This document shows positions 44,319-52,084 of a stretch of 64,000 bases of DNA, in pieces. Every line of letters begins with the position of its first letter. The first letter of the stretch is position 1. Where the stretch lies: assembly GCF_029714305.1 (NCBI RefSeq), contig NZ_CP121647.1:3182501-3246500 (forward strand). The letters are read 5' to 3'. The notes under the pieces are model-generated. The model was given only the letters and a program-made list of their open reading frames with translations, did no database searches and was not told the origin of the DNA. The stretch comes from Bradyrhizobium sp. CB3481. Lineage in GTDB: Bacteria > Pseudomonadota > Alphaproteobacteria > Rhizobiales > Xanthobacteraceae. A program made the translations under genes and the position numbers.

Positions 44319-45260
44319 TCAATAACGAATTCTGGGATCAAGCAGGGTGTAGGCGACGTCGATCAGGAGATTGACGGTGACGTAGATCAGCGACGTCAGC
44401 AGGATCATCGCCTGGATGACCGGATAATCGCGCGCCAGCACCGCATCGACGGTGAGGCGGCCGATGCCCGGCAGGTTGAACACGCTCTCGGTGACGACCA
44501 CGCCGGAAATCAGAAGCGCAAAGCCGGTGCCGATCACGGTGATGACGGGCACGGCGGCGTTGCGCAGCGCGTGACGCAGCAGGACGCCGGTCTCGCTGAT
44601 GCCCTTGGCGCGCGCGGTGCGGACGTAATCCTCGCCAAGCACGTCCAGCATCGCCGCTCGCGTCATGCGCGCGATCAGTGCGACATAGATAAAGGAGAGC
44701 GTGCAGGTCGGCAGGATGATGCGCTCGAAGAACGGGCCGAAGCCCGCGGTGATGCTACGGAAACCCTGCACCGGCACCCAGCGCAGCTCGATCGCAAAAA
44801 TCTGGATCAGCATGTAGCCGATCACGAATACCGGCACGGAGAAGCCGACCACCGACAGGCCCATCACGAAGCGGTCGATCCAGGTACCGTGCTTCCAGGC
44901 CGCGATCACGCCGAGCGGCACGGCGACCAGGATGGCTAATACGATGGTGGAAAGCGCAATCGAGATCGACGGCTCGATGCGCGTGCCGATCAATTTCAGC
45001 ACGGGCACGTTCGAAATCAGCGACGTGCCGAGGTCGCCCTGCAACAGCCGGCCGATCCAGGTGAAGAACTGGGTGTAGAGCGGTTCATTGAGGCCGAGCG
45101 TGGTGCGAATGCGCTCGAGCTGTTCGGGCGTCGCATTGTCCCCGGCCAGGATCGCGGCGGGATCGCCGGGCGTCAACCGCAGCAGAAGAAATACAAACAG
45201 CGCGACCACGCCCATCACGGGAATGGCGGCGAGAATGCGGCGAAGCAGATATCCGAGCAT
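44319..45260 (-). CDS. Peptide ABC transporter permease (DppB type)
   Basis: Inner-membrane permease of 313 residues. The start MLGYLLRRILAAIPVMGVVA is typical of DppB/OppB, as is the long periplasmic segment with LTPGDPAAILAGDNATPEQL. The EAA loop is DYVRTARAKGISETGVLLRH and the C-terminus ends LIDVAYTLLDPRIRY, again typical. First of the three transporter genes on the minus strand after the CPG2-like peptidase, from which it is separated by 256 bases with a repeat. Confidence 0.93.
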   Translation of the reverse strand: MLGYLLRRILAAIPVMGVVALFVFLLLRLTPGDPAAILAGDNATPEQLERIRTTLGLNEPLYTQFFTWIGRLLQGDLGTSLISNVPVLKLIGTRIEPSISIALSTIVLAILVAVPLGVIAAWKHGTWIDRFVMGLSVVGFSVPVFVIGYMLIQIFAIELRWVPVQGFRSITAGFGPFFERIILPTCTLSFIYVALIARMTRAAMLDVLGEDYVRTARAKGISETGVLLRHALRNAAVPVITVIGTGFALLISGVVVTESVFNLPGIGRLTVDAVLARDYPVIQAMILLTSLIYVTVNLLIDVAYTLLDPRIRY

Positions 45261-45426
45261 CTTGATCCGTCAGTTGTGGGTGAATTGGGCAGCGCCGGTG
45301 CTGAACGTGATGTCCACGCCGCCAGCGTAGCAGTTCAGCAAGTCCCGTGCCATCGCGCCTGCGTTTTTTGCGGTGCAGCTAGGCGAGTGCCTGTGAGTGA
45401 TCGAGAGTGCGTGCGTCATTCTCGCT

Positions 45427-45507
45427 GTCATTCCGGGATGGTCCGAAGGACCAGACCCGGAATCTCGAGATTCCGGGTTCGATGCTGCGCATCGCCCCGG
45501 AATGACG
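45427..45507. repeat. Palindromic repeat, 'gtcattccggga' family
   Basis: gtcattccgggatggtccg..gacccggaatctcgagattccgggttcg..ccccggaatgacgg; same family as 26524-26599. It lies between the peptidase and permease genes. Confidence 0.85.
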
Positions 45508-45516
45508 GCTTCGCCA

Positions 45517-46647
45517 TCACTCCAGCGTCGCCAACAGCCCCGCCATCAGGCGGCCGCGCTCGGCGAGGCTGTCGACCTCGATATGCTCATTCAGCGTATG
45601 GGCGTCGGCGCCGCGGACCCCGAGCCCGTCGAGCGTTGGGATGCCCATCGCGCCGGTGAAATTGCCGTCGGACCCGCCGCCGGCGCTGCCATGGGGCAGT
45701 TCAAGGCCAAGCTGCGCGGCAATGCCGCGTGCCTTTTCGTATAAAGCCATGGTGCCGGCATCGGGTTCCCACACCGGGCGGGTCACGCCGCGCGTTACCG
45801 TGAAGGTCACGTCGTTGCTGGTGCCTGAGAGCGCCAGCATGCGCTCGACGCCGCGGTCGAGATCTTGCTGGCGCTTGGCCATGCTCAGCGCCTCGCCGGT
45901 GCAGGTGGTGGCGACGCAATTGACCCATTGGCCGCCGTGCACGATGCCGACCGAGAATGTGCAATCTTCGGTCGTCATGCCGTCGATCGCTATAATCTGG
46001 CGTGCGAATTCGCGGATCGCGGAGCGCCCCGAGGAGAGCGTCGCGCCGGCATGGCTCGGCTTGCCGACCGCTTCCAGATTGAAGCGCGCAATCGCGTAGC
46101 GCCCGGTGACGACGCCGTTGTTGGGCCGTCCAGGCTCCGGCACCAGCACATATTTGTTGCGTGCCGCTTCCGCCTCGATGATATCGCGGGTCGAGGGCGT
46201 GCCGACTTCCTCGTCCGGCGTGAACAGCACGGTGATCGGCAGCGGCGTGGTGAAGGCGGCGCGCGCCAGTTGCCGGATCGCCTCCAGCGACAGGTAGTTG
46301 CCGCCCTTCATGTCGAAGATGCCGGGGCCGAAGCATTTGTTGCCCTCGCGCCGCCATTGCAGCTTCTCGATGGTGCCGACGGGATGGACGGTATCCATGT
46401 GCCCGGCGATCAGGATGCCGGGCTCGCCTTGCCTTGGGTGAGGGAAGCGGGCGCGGACGCAGCCGGCAAAACCCTGGCGGCCGGCGATGCGCTCGATGGT
46501 CGCACCCATGATCGCCATGTCGCGGGCGGCGAGGTCGAGCATGCGCTCGACGGCGCTCTTGTCCCAGGTCGGGCTTTCGCATTCCACCCAGCTCCGCAAT
46601 CCCTGCAACATGGCTTCGGAATCAAAGGGAAGATTGGCTGGGTTCAT
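45517..46647 (-). CDS. M20 peptidase, carboxypeptidase G2 / glutamate carboxypeptidase-like
   Basis: Zinc peptidase of 376 residues. Metal-binding motifs are LIAGHMDTVHPVG (His/Asp) and FTPDEEVGTPSTR (catalytic Glu and ligand Glu), with the bridging Asp in FDMKGGNYLSL and the late His of TLNEHIEVDSL. The best match is the CPG2/ArgE-like M20A group, which removes C-terminal Glu or similar residues. There is no signal peptide, so it acts in the cytoplasm on imported substrate. Divergent from the binding-protein gene, sharing a 276-base regulatory region. Confidence 0.92.
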   Translation of the reverse strand: MNPANLPFDSEAMLQGLRSWVECESPTWDKSAVERMLDLAARDMAIMGATIERIAGRQGFAGCVRARFPHPRQGEPGILIAGHMDTVHPVGTIEKLQWRREGNKCFGPGIFDMKGGNYLSLEAIRQLARAAFTTPLPITVLFTPDEEVGTPSTRDIIEAEAARNKYVLVPEPGRPNNGVVTGRYAIARFNLEAVGKPSHAGATLSSGRSAIREFARQIIAIDGMTTEDCTFSVGIVHGGQWVNCVATTCTGEALSMAKRQQDLDRGVERMLALSGTSNDVTFTVTRGVTRPVWEPDAGTMALYEKARGIAAQLGLELPHGSAGGGSDGNFTGAMGIPTLDGLGVRGADAHTLNEHIEVDSLAERGRLMAGLLATLE

Positions 46648-46923
46648 GGACTTCTCTCAGTTTTCTTATGTTGGTTAGCGAACGACCGGCGTCGCCCGCG
46701 GGCGGCTTACGAGAATGATCTCGGGCGCATTTGTAAAGTGAAAGATGAGCGCATGGGTGCACCGCATTGGGCAACGGCCACGCGATTAAGCCGATTGACG
46801 CGCCGCGTGCTTGGTGCAAGTCTCAAATAGTCAGGATTTACAGCGTGTTAGTTCGCCCAAATAACGAACCGCATGCATAATGAATCAGCGGACTTTGACC
46901 AGTTTCACGTCAGGAGAGATCGA

Positions 46924-48546
46924 ATGTTCCCCATCATGCGCCGGAAACGTCCCACGATAGCATCGGCACTGTCTGCGCTCGCGTTGTCGGTGGCGCTGAC
47001 ATCGCTGGGCGCGATGTCGGAAGCCGTGGCGGCCGGCAAGAAGACCGTCACCGCCGTGATGCACTCCGACCTGCGCGTCATCGATCCCGGCTTCACCACC
47101 GCCTACATCACGCGCGACCATGGCTACATGGTCTACGACACGCTGCTGGCGACCGATTCCAGTTTCAAGATCCAGCCGCAGATGGCGGACTGGAAAGTCT
47201 CAGACGACAAGCTGACCTACACCTTCACCTTGCGCGATGGCCTGAAGTGGCATGACGGCGCGCCGGTGACGGCAGAGGATTGCGTCGCTTCGCTGAAGCG
47301 CTGGGGCCGCAACGACGCGATGGGCCAGAAGCTGATGGACTTCACCGCCAGCCTCGACGTCGTCGACGCCAAGACGTTTACGCTCAAGCTGAAGGAGCCC
47401 TATGGCCTGGTGCTGGAGTCCATCGGCAAGCCGTCGTCCTACACGCCGTTCATGATGCCGAAGCGGCTCGCGGAGACGCCGGCCGGCCAGCAGATCAAGG
47501 AGCAGATCGGCTCCGGTCCGTTCAAATTCGTTCAGGCGGAATTCCAGCCTGGCGTCAAAGCCGTCTATGAAAAGTTCGCCGATTATGTGCCGCGTAAGGA
47601 GCCGCCGAGCTGGACCGCGGGCGGCAAGGTGGTGAAGGTCGATCGTGTCGAATGGATCACGATGCCGGATGCGCAGACCGCGGTTAACGCGCTGCAATCG
47701 GGCGACATCGACTTCATGGAGAATTTGCCGTTCGATCTCTTGCCGGTGCTCGAGGCGAACCAGGACATCAAGATCGACGTCCTGAATAAGTTCGGCTTCC
47801 AGACCCTGGGCCGGATGAACTTCCTTTATCCGCCTTTCGACAACGTGAAGGTTCGACGCGCTGCCTTCCTGGCCATGAAGCAGAAAGATGTGCTCGATGC
47901 GCTGGTCGGCAATGAGAAGTATCAAAAGACCTGCGGTGCGATCTTCGTCTGTGGGACGCCGCTGGAGACCGATGTCGGTGGCGAGACCTTGGTCAAGGGC
48001 AACGCCATGGCGGAGGCGAAGAAGCTGCTCGCCGAGTCCGGCTATGACGGCACGCCTGTTGTCATCATGGCGCCCGGCGACGTCGTGACGCTGAAGGCGC
48101 AGCCGATCGTCGCGGCGCAGTTGCTTCGCGAAGCCGGCTTCAAGGTGGATCTGCAGGCCACCGACTGGCAGACCGTGGTCACCCGCCGCGCCAGCCAGAA
48201 GCCGCCGAAGGAAGGCGGCTGGAACATGTTCTTCACCAACTGGGTTGCGGCCGACGTCTCCAATCCCGTGGCCAACGCCTCGGTCGGCGGCCGTGGCAAG
48301 AACGGCGGCTGGTTCGGCTGGGCCGAAGACGCCAAGATCGAAGAGCTGCGCGACAAGTTTGCGCGTTCCGGTTCCGCGGACGAACAGAAGAAGATTGCCG
48401 CCGAACTCCAGAAGCGTGCCTATGAACAGGTGATCTACATCCCGCTCGGCCAGTACACGATCCCGAGCGGCTGGCGCAAATCGCTGACCGGCATCGTCGA
48501 CGGCCCCGCGACCCCGGTGTTCTGGAACATCGACAAGAGCGAGTAG
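46924..48546 (+). CDS. ABC transporter substrate-binding protein, peptide type (SBP_bac_5)
   Basis: Periplasmic receptor that should serve the permease and ATPase genes at 41603-45260. ATG 46924 follows AGGAGAG; the upstream frame to 46873 is not needed. A signal peptide of about 40 residues (SALALSVALTSLGAMSEAVA) precedes the mature protein. Family segments include LTYTFTLRDGLKWHDGAPVT and IGSGPFKFVQAEFQPG. It differs clearly from the other SBP_bac_5 protein in the window (21931-23544). The ligand is unknown; the neighbouring peptidases suggest a peptide or acyl-amino-acid. Confidence 0.93.
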   Translation: MFPIMRRKRPTIASALSALALSVALTSLGAMSEAVAAGKKTVTAVMHSDLRVIDPGFTTAYITRDHGYMVYDTLLATDSSFKIQPQMADWKVSDDKLTYTFTLRDGLKWHDGAPVTAEDCVASLKRWGRNDAMGQKLMDFTASLDVVDAKTFTLKLKEPYGLVLESIGKPSSYTPFMMPKRLAETPAGQQIKEQIGSGPFKFVQAEFQPGVKAVYEKFADYVPRKEPPSWTAGGKVVKVDRVEWITMPDAQTAVNALQSGDIDFMENLPFDLLPVLEANQDIKIDVLNKFGFQTLGRMNFLYPPFDNVKVRRAAFLAMKQKDVLDALVGNEKYQKTCGAIFVCGTPLETDVGGETLVKGNAMAEAKKLLAESGYDGTPVVIMAPGDVVTLKAQPIVAAQLLREAGFKVDLQATDWQTVVTRRASQKPPKEGGWNMFFTNWVAADVSNPVANASVGGRGKNGGWFGWAEDAKIEELRDKFARSGSADEQKKIAAELQKRAYEQVIYIPLGQYTIPSGWRKSLTGIVDGPATPVFWNIDKSE

Positions 48547-48607
48547 GGCGTAACAGCACTAAACCCTGATGATGTGAGGTTTGATTGCGACCACTGAGAA
48601 GGTGCGC

Positions 48608-48724
48608 TCCCTCTCCCGCTTGCGGGGGAGGGCTGGGGTGGGGTGTCTCCACGGAGAGACTGCCCAAGAGGAGAGAGCCCCCACCCGGCGCTTCGCGCCG
48701 ACCTCCCCGCAAGCGGGAGAGGTG
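48608..48724. repeat. Palindromic repeat, 'cctctcccgcttgcgggg' family (copy 2, inverted)
   Basis: Close to the reverse complement of 29974-30090, including ctccctctcccgcttgcggg, gcgcttcgcgcc and ccccgcaagcgggagagg. Confidence 0.85.
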
Positions 48725-48778
48725 GGCGGGCCGGCTGCTAAAGCGATCTAACCAGAATCATCTTCAGGTCGAACGACA

Positions 48779-48810
48779 AACGCGACGGAGGTTTTGTCCT
48801 CCGTCGCGTT
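48779..48810 (-). terminator. 13-bp hairpin terminator
   Basis: AACGCGACGGAGG and CCTCCGTCGCGTT form a perfect 13-bp stem with a 6-base loop. On the minus strand it is followed by TTTGTCGTT and lies 20 bases after the small ORF at 48831-48974. On the plus strand it is 230 bases beyond the binding-protein stop. It may stop transcription from both sides. Confidence 0.7.
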
Positions 48811-48830
48811 TCGCTATTCAGAAGCGCAAG

Positions 48831-48974
48831 TCAGCAATGACTATCTCGCTCTAGTTCCGGGCCGTCGCTCAGAAACGGCGGTTGAATCCGCGGCGCTTGC
48901 GATTGCTCCAAGTCCTCATCTTCGGGTAGTTCACGTCCGTCCGCGGCGGGCTTATCCAGGGCGTCTTCGGCCAT
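48831..48974 (-). CDS. Small acidic protein (47 aa), unknown
   Basis: A short ORF reads MAEDALDKPAADGRELPEDE, then an acidic, proline-containing tail ending ELERDSHC. GGAG lies eight bases before the ATG. It follows the alpha/beta hydrolase by 51 bases on the same strand and is followed by a 13-bp terminator hairpin, so gene position supports it. There is no membrane segment or recognisable domain; it is probably disordered. Real expression is uncertain. Confidence 0.5.
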   Translation of the reverse strand: MAEDALDKPAADGRELPEDEDLEQSQAPRIQPPFLSDGPELERDSHC

Positions 48975-49025
48975 TCGTCATGCTCCATTTTGTGCATGAC
49001 AACATTTTCGAGTGCGTTGCGTTCC

Positions 49026-49883
49026 TCACGCCGGATGCGCCGCGATATGTTCCAGCAACAATTCGTTCACCCGCTCGGGCACCTGATCGGCCGCAAAATG
49101 CCCGACGTCAGGTAACACTTCGAAGCGGTAGGGCGCGGCGATGAAATCGACCGTGCCTTCGGCGGCGGTGCGGCCGACGGTGTCGTCGGCATCGCCCCAG
49201 ATATAGAGCGTCGGCACGCGGATCGGGCCGAGCGGGCCGCGGATCGCCCCGCGCGCGCGATACCACGCGAGCGCCGCTTCCATCGCCTCCTTGTTGCCGA
49301 GCACGGCAAGGTGCCGCGCAATGGCTTCATGGGGAACGCCGTTGGCGGCGAGGCGCTCGCGCAGCCATCTGGCATCGTCCGCCAGCACGATATCGGCGGC
49401 ATCCGGTTCCAGAAACGCCTTGTGGTGCCTCGAGCGCTGCGCCTGCTCGCGGTCGCTTGCCAGCGCGCGGTTGAAGGCGTTCGGGTGCGGCCGCGAAAGA
49501 ATGGTGAGCGAAGCCAGCCGCGCATGATGGCGGTCGGCGATGCCCCAGGCGATGCTGCCGCCCCAGTCATGGCCGACGAGGTGAAAGCGCGCCTCGCCAT
49601 AGCCGCAGGCCGCCGCGATCGCCATCGCGTCGTCCATCAGGCGGTCGATCAGGTAGTGCGAAAACTCGCGCGGATCGGGCCGGGCTCCCGGCGAATAGCC
49701 ACGCTGGCTGGGCGCGATGGCGCGGTAGCCCATGTCGCCGAGCGCCGTGACCTGGGCGCGCCAGCAATGCATCGATTCCGCAAAACCGTGCAGCAGCAGC
49801 ACCAGCGGCGCGCCGGGCGCGCCCGCGGTGATGGCGTCGAAGACGAGATGCGGCGCGATGGCGATTTTCTCGCTGACGGGCAT
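49026..49883 (-). CDS. Alpha/beta hydrolase, epoxide-hydrolase/haloalkane-dehalogenase-like
   Basis: This 285-residue protein starts MPVSEKIAIAPHLVFDAITA; an in-frame upstream start at 49904 is possible. The HGF oxyanion motif is LLLHGFAESMHCW. The nucleophile is Asp: GHDWGGSIAWG (D106), which points to epoxide hydrolases or dehalogenases and away from serine esterases. The catalytic His is in LPDVGHFAADQ and the acid near WGDADDTVG. The substrate is unknown. Confidence 0.88.
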   Translation of the reverse strand: MPVSEKIAIAPHLVFDAITAGAPGAPLVLLLHGFAESMHCWRAQVTALGDMGYRAIAPSQRGYSPGARPDPREFSHYLIDRLMDDAMAIAAACGYGEARFHLVGHDWGGSIAWGIADRHHARLASLTILSRPHPNAFNRALASDREQAQRSRHHKAFLEPDAADIVLADDARWLRERLAANGVPHEAIARHLAVLGNKEAMEAALAWYRARGAIRGPLGPIRVPTLYIWGDADDTVGRTAAEGTVDFIAAPYRFEVLPDVGHFAADQVPERVNELLLEHIAAHPA

Positions 49884-49987
49884 GCGGCGATCCTGGAGGG
49901 ACAATCGGGCCGATCCATGGTCGGCGCCATTTCAGGAGGGCCTATCGCATGTGCGGTCTTGTATGGGGTTGGGCGTCTCCACAAACT

Positions 49988-50074
49988 CGTCATGGCCGGG
50001 CTTGTCCCAGCCATCCACGATCTTTCTCGCGGCGCGAAGAACGTGGATGCCCGGGACCAGCCCGGGCATGACGA
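49988..50074. repeat. Palindromic repeat, 'cgtcatggccgggcttg' family
   Basis: cgtcatggccgggcttgtcc..atccacgatctt and ..aacgtggatgcccggg..cgggcatgacga; reversed relative to 13984-14077. Confidence 0.85.
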
Positions 50075-50210
50075 TGCGGCAACACCCACGCACGCTCTCC
50101 AAGGCCATTATGCGATCACCCTGCCTATTTCGGCGGGGGGCCGCAATTGTGCAAGGCGGGAAAAGTGCTGTATTGGAGGCCGCTACCTGAGGCCCGAAGG
50201 GACGGAACGT

Positions 50211-50945
50211 TTGCATTATCTGAGGTCCATACTGTTCGATGCCGCCGTGGTGATCCTGACGGTGCTCGTTTCGCTGTCGGTGCCGTTCATGGCGCTGTTC
50301 AACGCGAGCAGCAAAACGGTTCGTGCCGTTTCCCAGGTATGGGTCAATGGCATCATGTTCCTGATGAAATACGTGATCGGGCTGGACTACCGCGTCGAGG
50401 GGCGCGAGCACGTCCCCGACGGCGCCTGCATCATCGCCTGCAATCATCAATCGCTGTGGGAGACGGCGGCGCTCTGCGCGATCTTTCCCGACGCCAGCAT
50501 CGTCGCCAAGAAGGAGTTGCGGAAGCTGCCGCTGGTCGGCTGGTTCCTTGCGCGCTATCCGATGATCCTGGTCGATCGCTCGGCCGGCCGCCACGCGCTG
50601 CGCCAGATGGTCGACGAAGCAAGGCGCGCGGCCGGCGAGGGACGCAAAGTGCTGCTGTTTCCGCAAGGCACGCGCCAGGCGATCGATGAGCCGGTGAAAT
50701 TCCACTCCGCCGGCATCTCCGCGCTCTACGCCAATCTCGAAGTGCCCGTGGTGCCGGCGGCGTGCAATTCGGGCCTGTTCTGGGGCAAGAAGACCCTGCT
50801 CATGCACTCAGGGACCATCACGCTATCCTTCCTGCCGCCGATCGCGCCCGGACTGCCGCGCAAGGAATTTCAGGAGAAGATGGAGCGGGCGATTGCGGAG
50901 GAGGCGAGCCGTTTGCTCACGGTGAGTGAGGCGAAGGTACGCTAG
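50211..50945 (+). CDS. 1-acyl-sn-glycerol-3-phosphate acyltransferase (PlsC-like)
   Basis: Adds the second acyl chain to lysophosphatidic acid at the inner membrane. TTG 50211 is the likely start, since no ATG or GTG fits and the frame upstream is part of a repeat region; it gives 244 residues. An N-terminal membrane helix (AAVVILTVLVSLSVPFMALF) precedes the acyltransferase motifs NHQSLWETAA (motif I, a variant of NHxxxxD with Glu in place of Asp), KKELRKLPLVGWF, LLFPQGTR (motif III) and VPVVPAACNSG (motif IV). The NHQSxxET form is known in related PlsC proteins. Confidence 0.9.
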   Translation: MHYLRSILFDAAVVILTVLVSLSVPFMALFNASSKTVRAVSQVWVNGIMFLMKYVIGLDYRVEGREHVPDGACIIACNHQSLWETAALCAIFPDASIVAKKELRKLPLVGWFLARYPMILVDRSAGRHALRQMVDEARRAAGEGRKVLLFPQGTRQAIDEPVKFHSAGISALYANLEVPVVPAACNSGLFWGKKTLLMHSGTITLSFLPPIAPGLPRKEFQEKMERAIAEEASRLLTVSEAKVR

Positions 50946-51107
50946 GATGTGGACTACTTGTCGCGGTAGTTTTCCTCTTTTTGCGATGGATGGAGTCTCG
51001 ACAGGGTGAAAGCGAGGCCGCACGTTCTATGTCGGCTAGTAGCCCTCAGCCGAACTGGCTTTGAGCGGCCGAAAGGCCGCTCTCAGAGGAGAACCGGACC
51101 TGACGAG

Positions 51108-51273
51108 ATGAGCGGCCGGACCGCCGCTTTTGACTCGAAGCAGAACTTCGATGCGTTGACTCAAACTCAAGAAGCGTGCCGAACAGCTTGCTCTGAACGA
51201 GCCGTTCGCGCCTGCTGATCTAACCACGGCAATTTCTGAGCTTCTCAACCAAATCCCGCCACCGCACGAATAA
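51108..51273 (+). pseudogene. Possible frameshifted small ORF remnant
   Basis: The first frame starts MSGRTAAFDSKQNFDALTQ. Near base 51166 the protein-like reading moves to another frame, LKKRAEQLALNEPFAPADLT followed by TAISELLNQIPPPHE and a TAA at 51271. Joined, they give about 54 residues. I do not recognise the family. Chance cannot be excluded. Confidence 0.25.
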
Positions 51274-51528
51274 TGCTCGCGTCAATTGAAAGTGCCCCTT
51301 CGCTGCATACGCTAGAGATAGAGGTATGACGCAAGATCAATCTCGACGGATCTGGAAACCGGGCGGATTGGCTTATTAGGTCTGGATCGCTGCTACACTA
51401 TCCGGCACTGCCAGCCTATTAGAGGGATGATCCGCCACGCGCGGTGATCACCCGTTCACATACCCATTTACGTACGAACTAGATTGTAACTGCGCACGTA
51501 CTTCAATCCGGTTGTGAGGGCTCAAGTC

Positions 51529-51810
51529 ATGACGAAGCAATTTCCGAGGCGCATCATGACCGATGTGCTCGTCGTCTTAGTATCTGCAGTGATGATCACG
51601 ATTGCAGCGGCATCTATGAGCGAGCCCATTGTGGCCGGCATCGCTGCTTCTATTCCGAGCCCATTCCATCTTGCGATGGAAAGGCCAATCGCAACCGCTG
51701 AATCGAGTACTCCGAAGCTGGCCCACGCGCGACCGAGATGCCGGCTTCGTGCCGCTCCTCTGCAATGGAACGTCGACTGGCTTTTCCGGCTGCCCACGGC
51801 TCCCGGTTAA
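51529..51810 (+). CDS. Doubtful small ORF with one membrane-like segment
   Basis: From ATG 51529 the frame codes 93 residues. A hydrophobic segment (MTDVLVVLVSAVMITIAAAS) near the start could be a signal or membrane helix. The rest is basic with no domain. There is no clear ribosome site, and the opposite strand is also open over the same bases, so this may not be a gene. Confidence 0.25.
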   Translation: MTKQFPRRIMTDVLVVLVSAVMITIAAASMSEPIVAGIAASIPSPFHLAMERPIATAESSTPKLAHARPRCRLRAAPLQWNVDWLFRLPTAPG

Positions 51811-52084
51811 CGGTCCCTCTACAGAGACGAAGCAGCTCATCGCTGCCAAGATAAAATTTATGGGTGTGAGCGATTTCACACACGTAGCGTGATCTACCGA
51901 TTAATTTTCGAGTGGTTTGCCAGGACGTCTACTAGTCGGGGAAGAGCGAAGTGATCGGCCTTCGATCGAAACATCGCAACTGACCCCTAACGGAATTCCG
52001 GAACCGCGCCCCGGACCGGATGACCGTCAGCACCTCGTCGGGTAGACGGGCTGCCTAAGCTCCCGAACGGGAACGGGTGCGCGC

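Larger units (their letters stand above)
50946..52084. other. Gene-poor stretch of about 1.1 kb
   Basis: I find no confident gene. At 51108-51273 there is a protein-like fragment split by a frameshift. At 51529-51810 a short ORF has one possible membrane helix. The composition appears less GC-rich than the flanks, and no palindromic repeat of the common families is present, which sets it apart from other intergenic regions here. It could be old acquired DNA. Confidence 0.4.

Noticed and set aside
46851..46869. GTTCG-N9-CGAAC as an operator of the peptide island
   Set aside because: Only five bases per arm; expected by chance in a region of this size, and no regulator gene is nearby to match it.
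49311..50210. N-terminal extension of the acyltransferase
   Set aside because: It runs antisense to the hydrolase gene and through a palindromic repeat; TTG 50211 fits the protein family.
51522..51879. Minus-strand ORFs opposite 51529-51810
   Set aside because: Frames on both strands are open with no motif; neither is supported.
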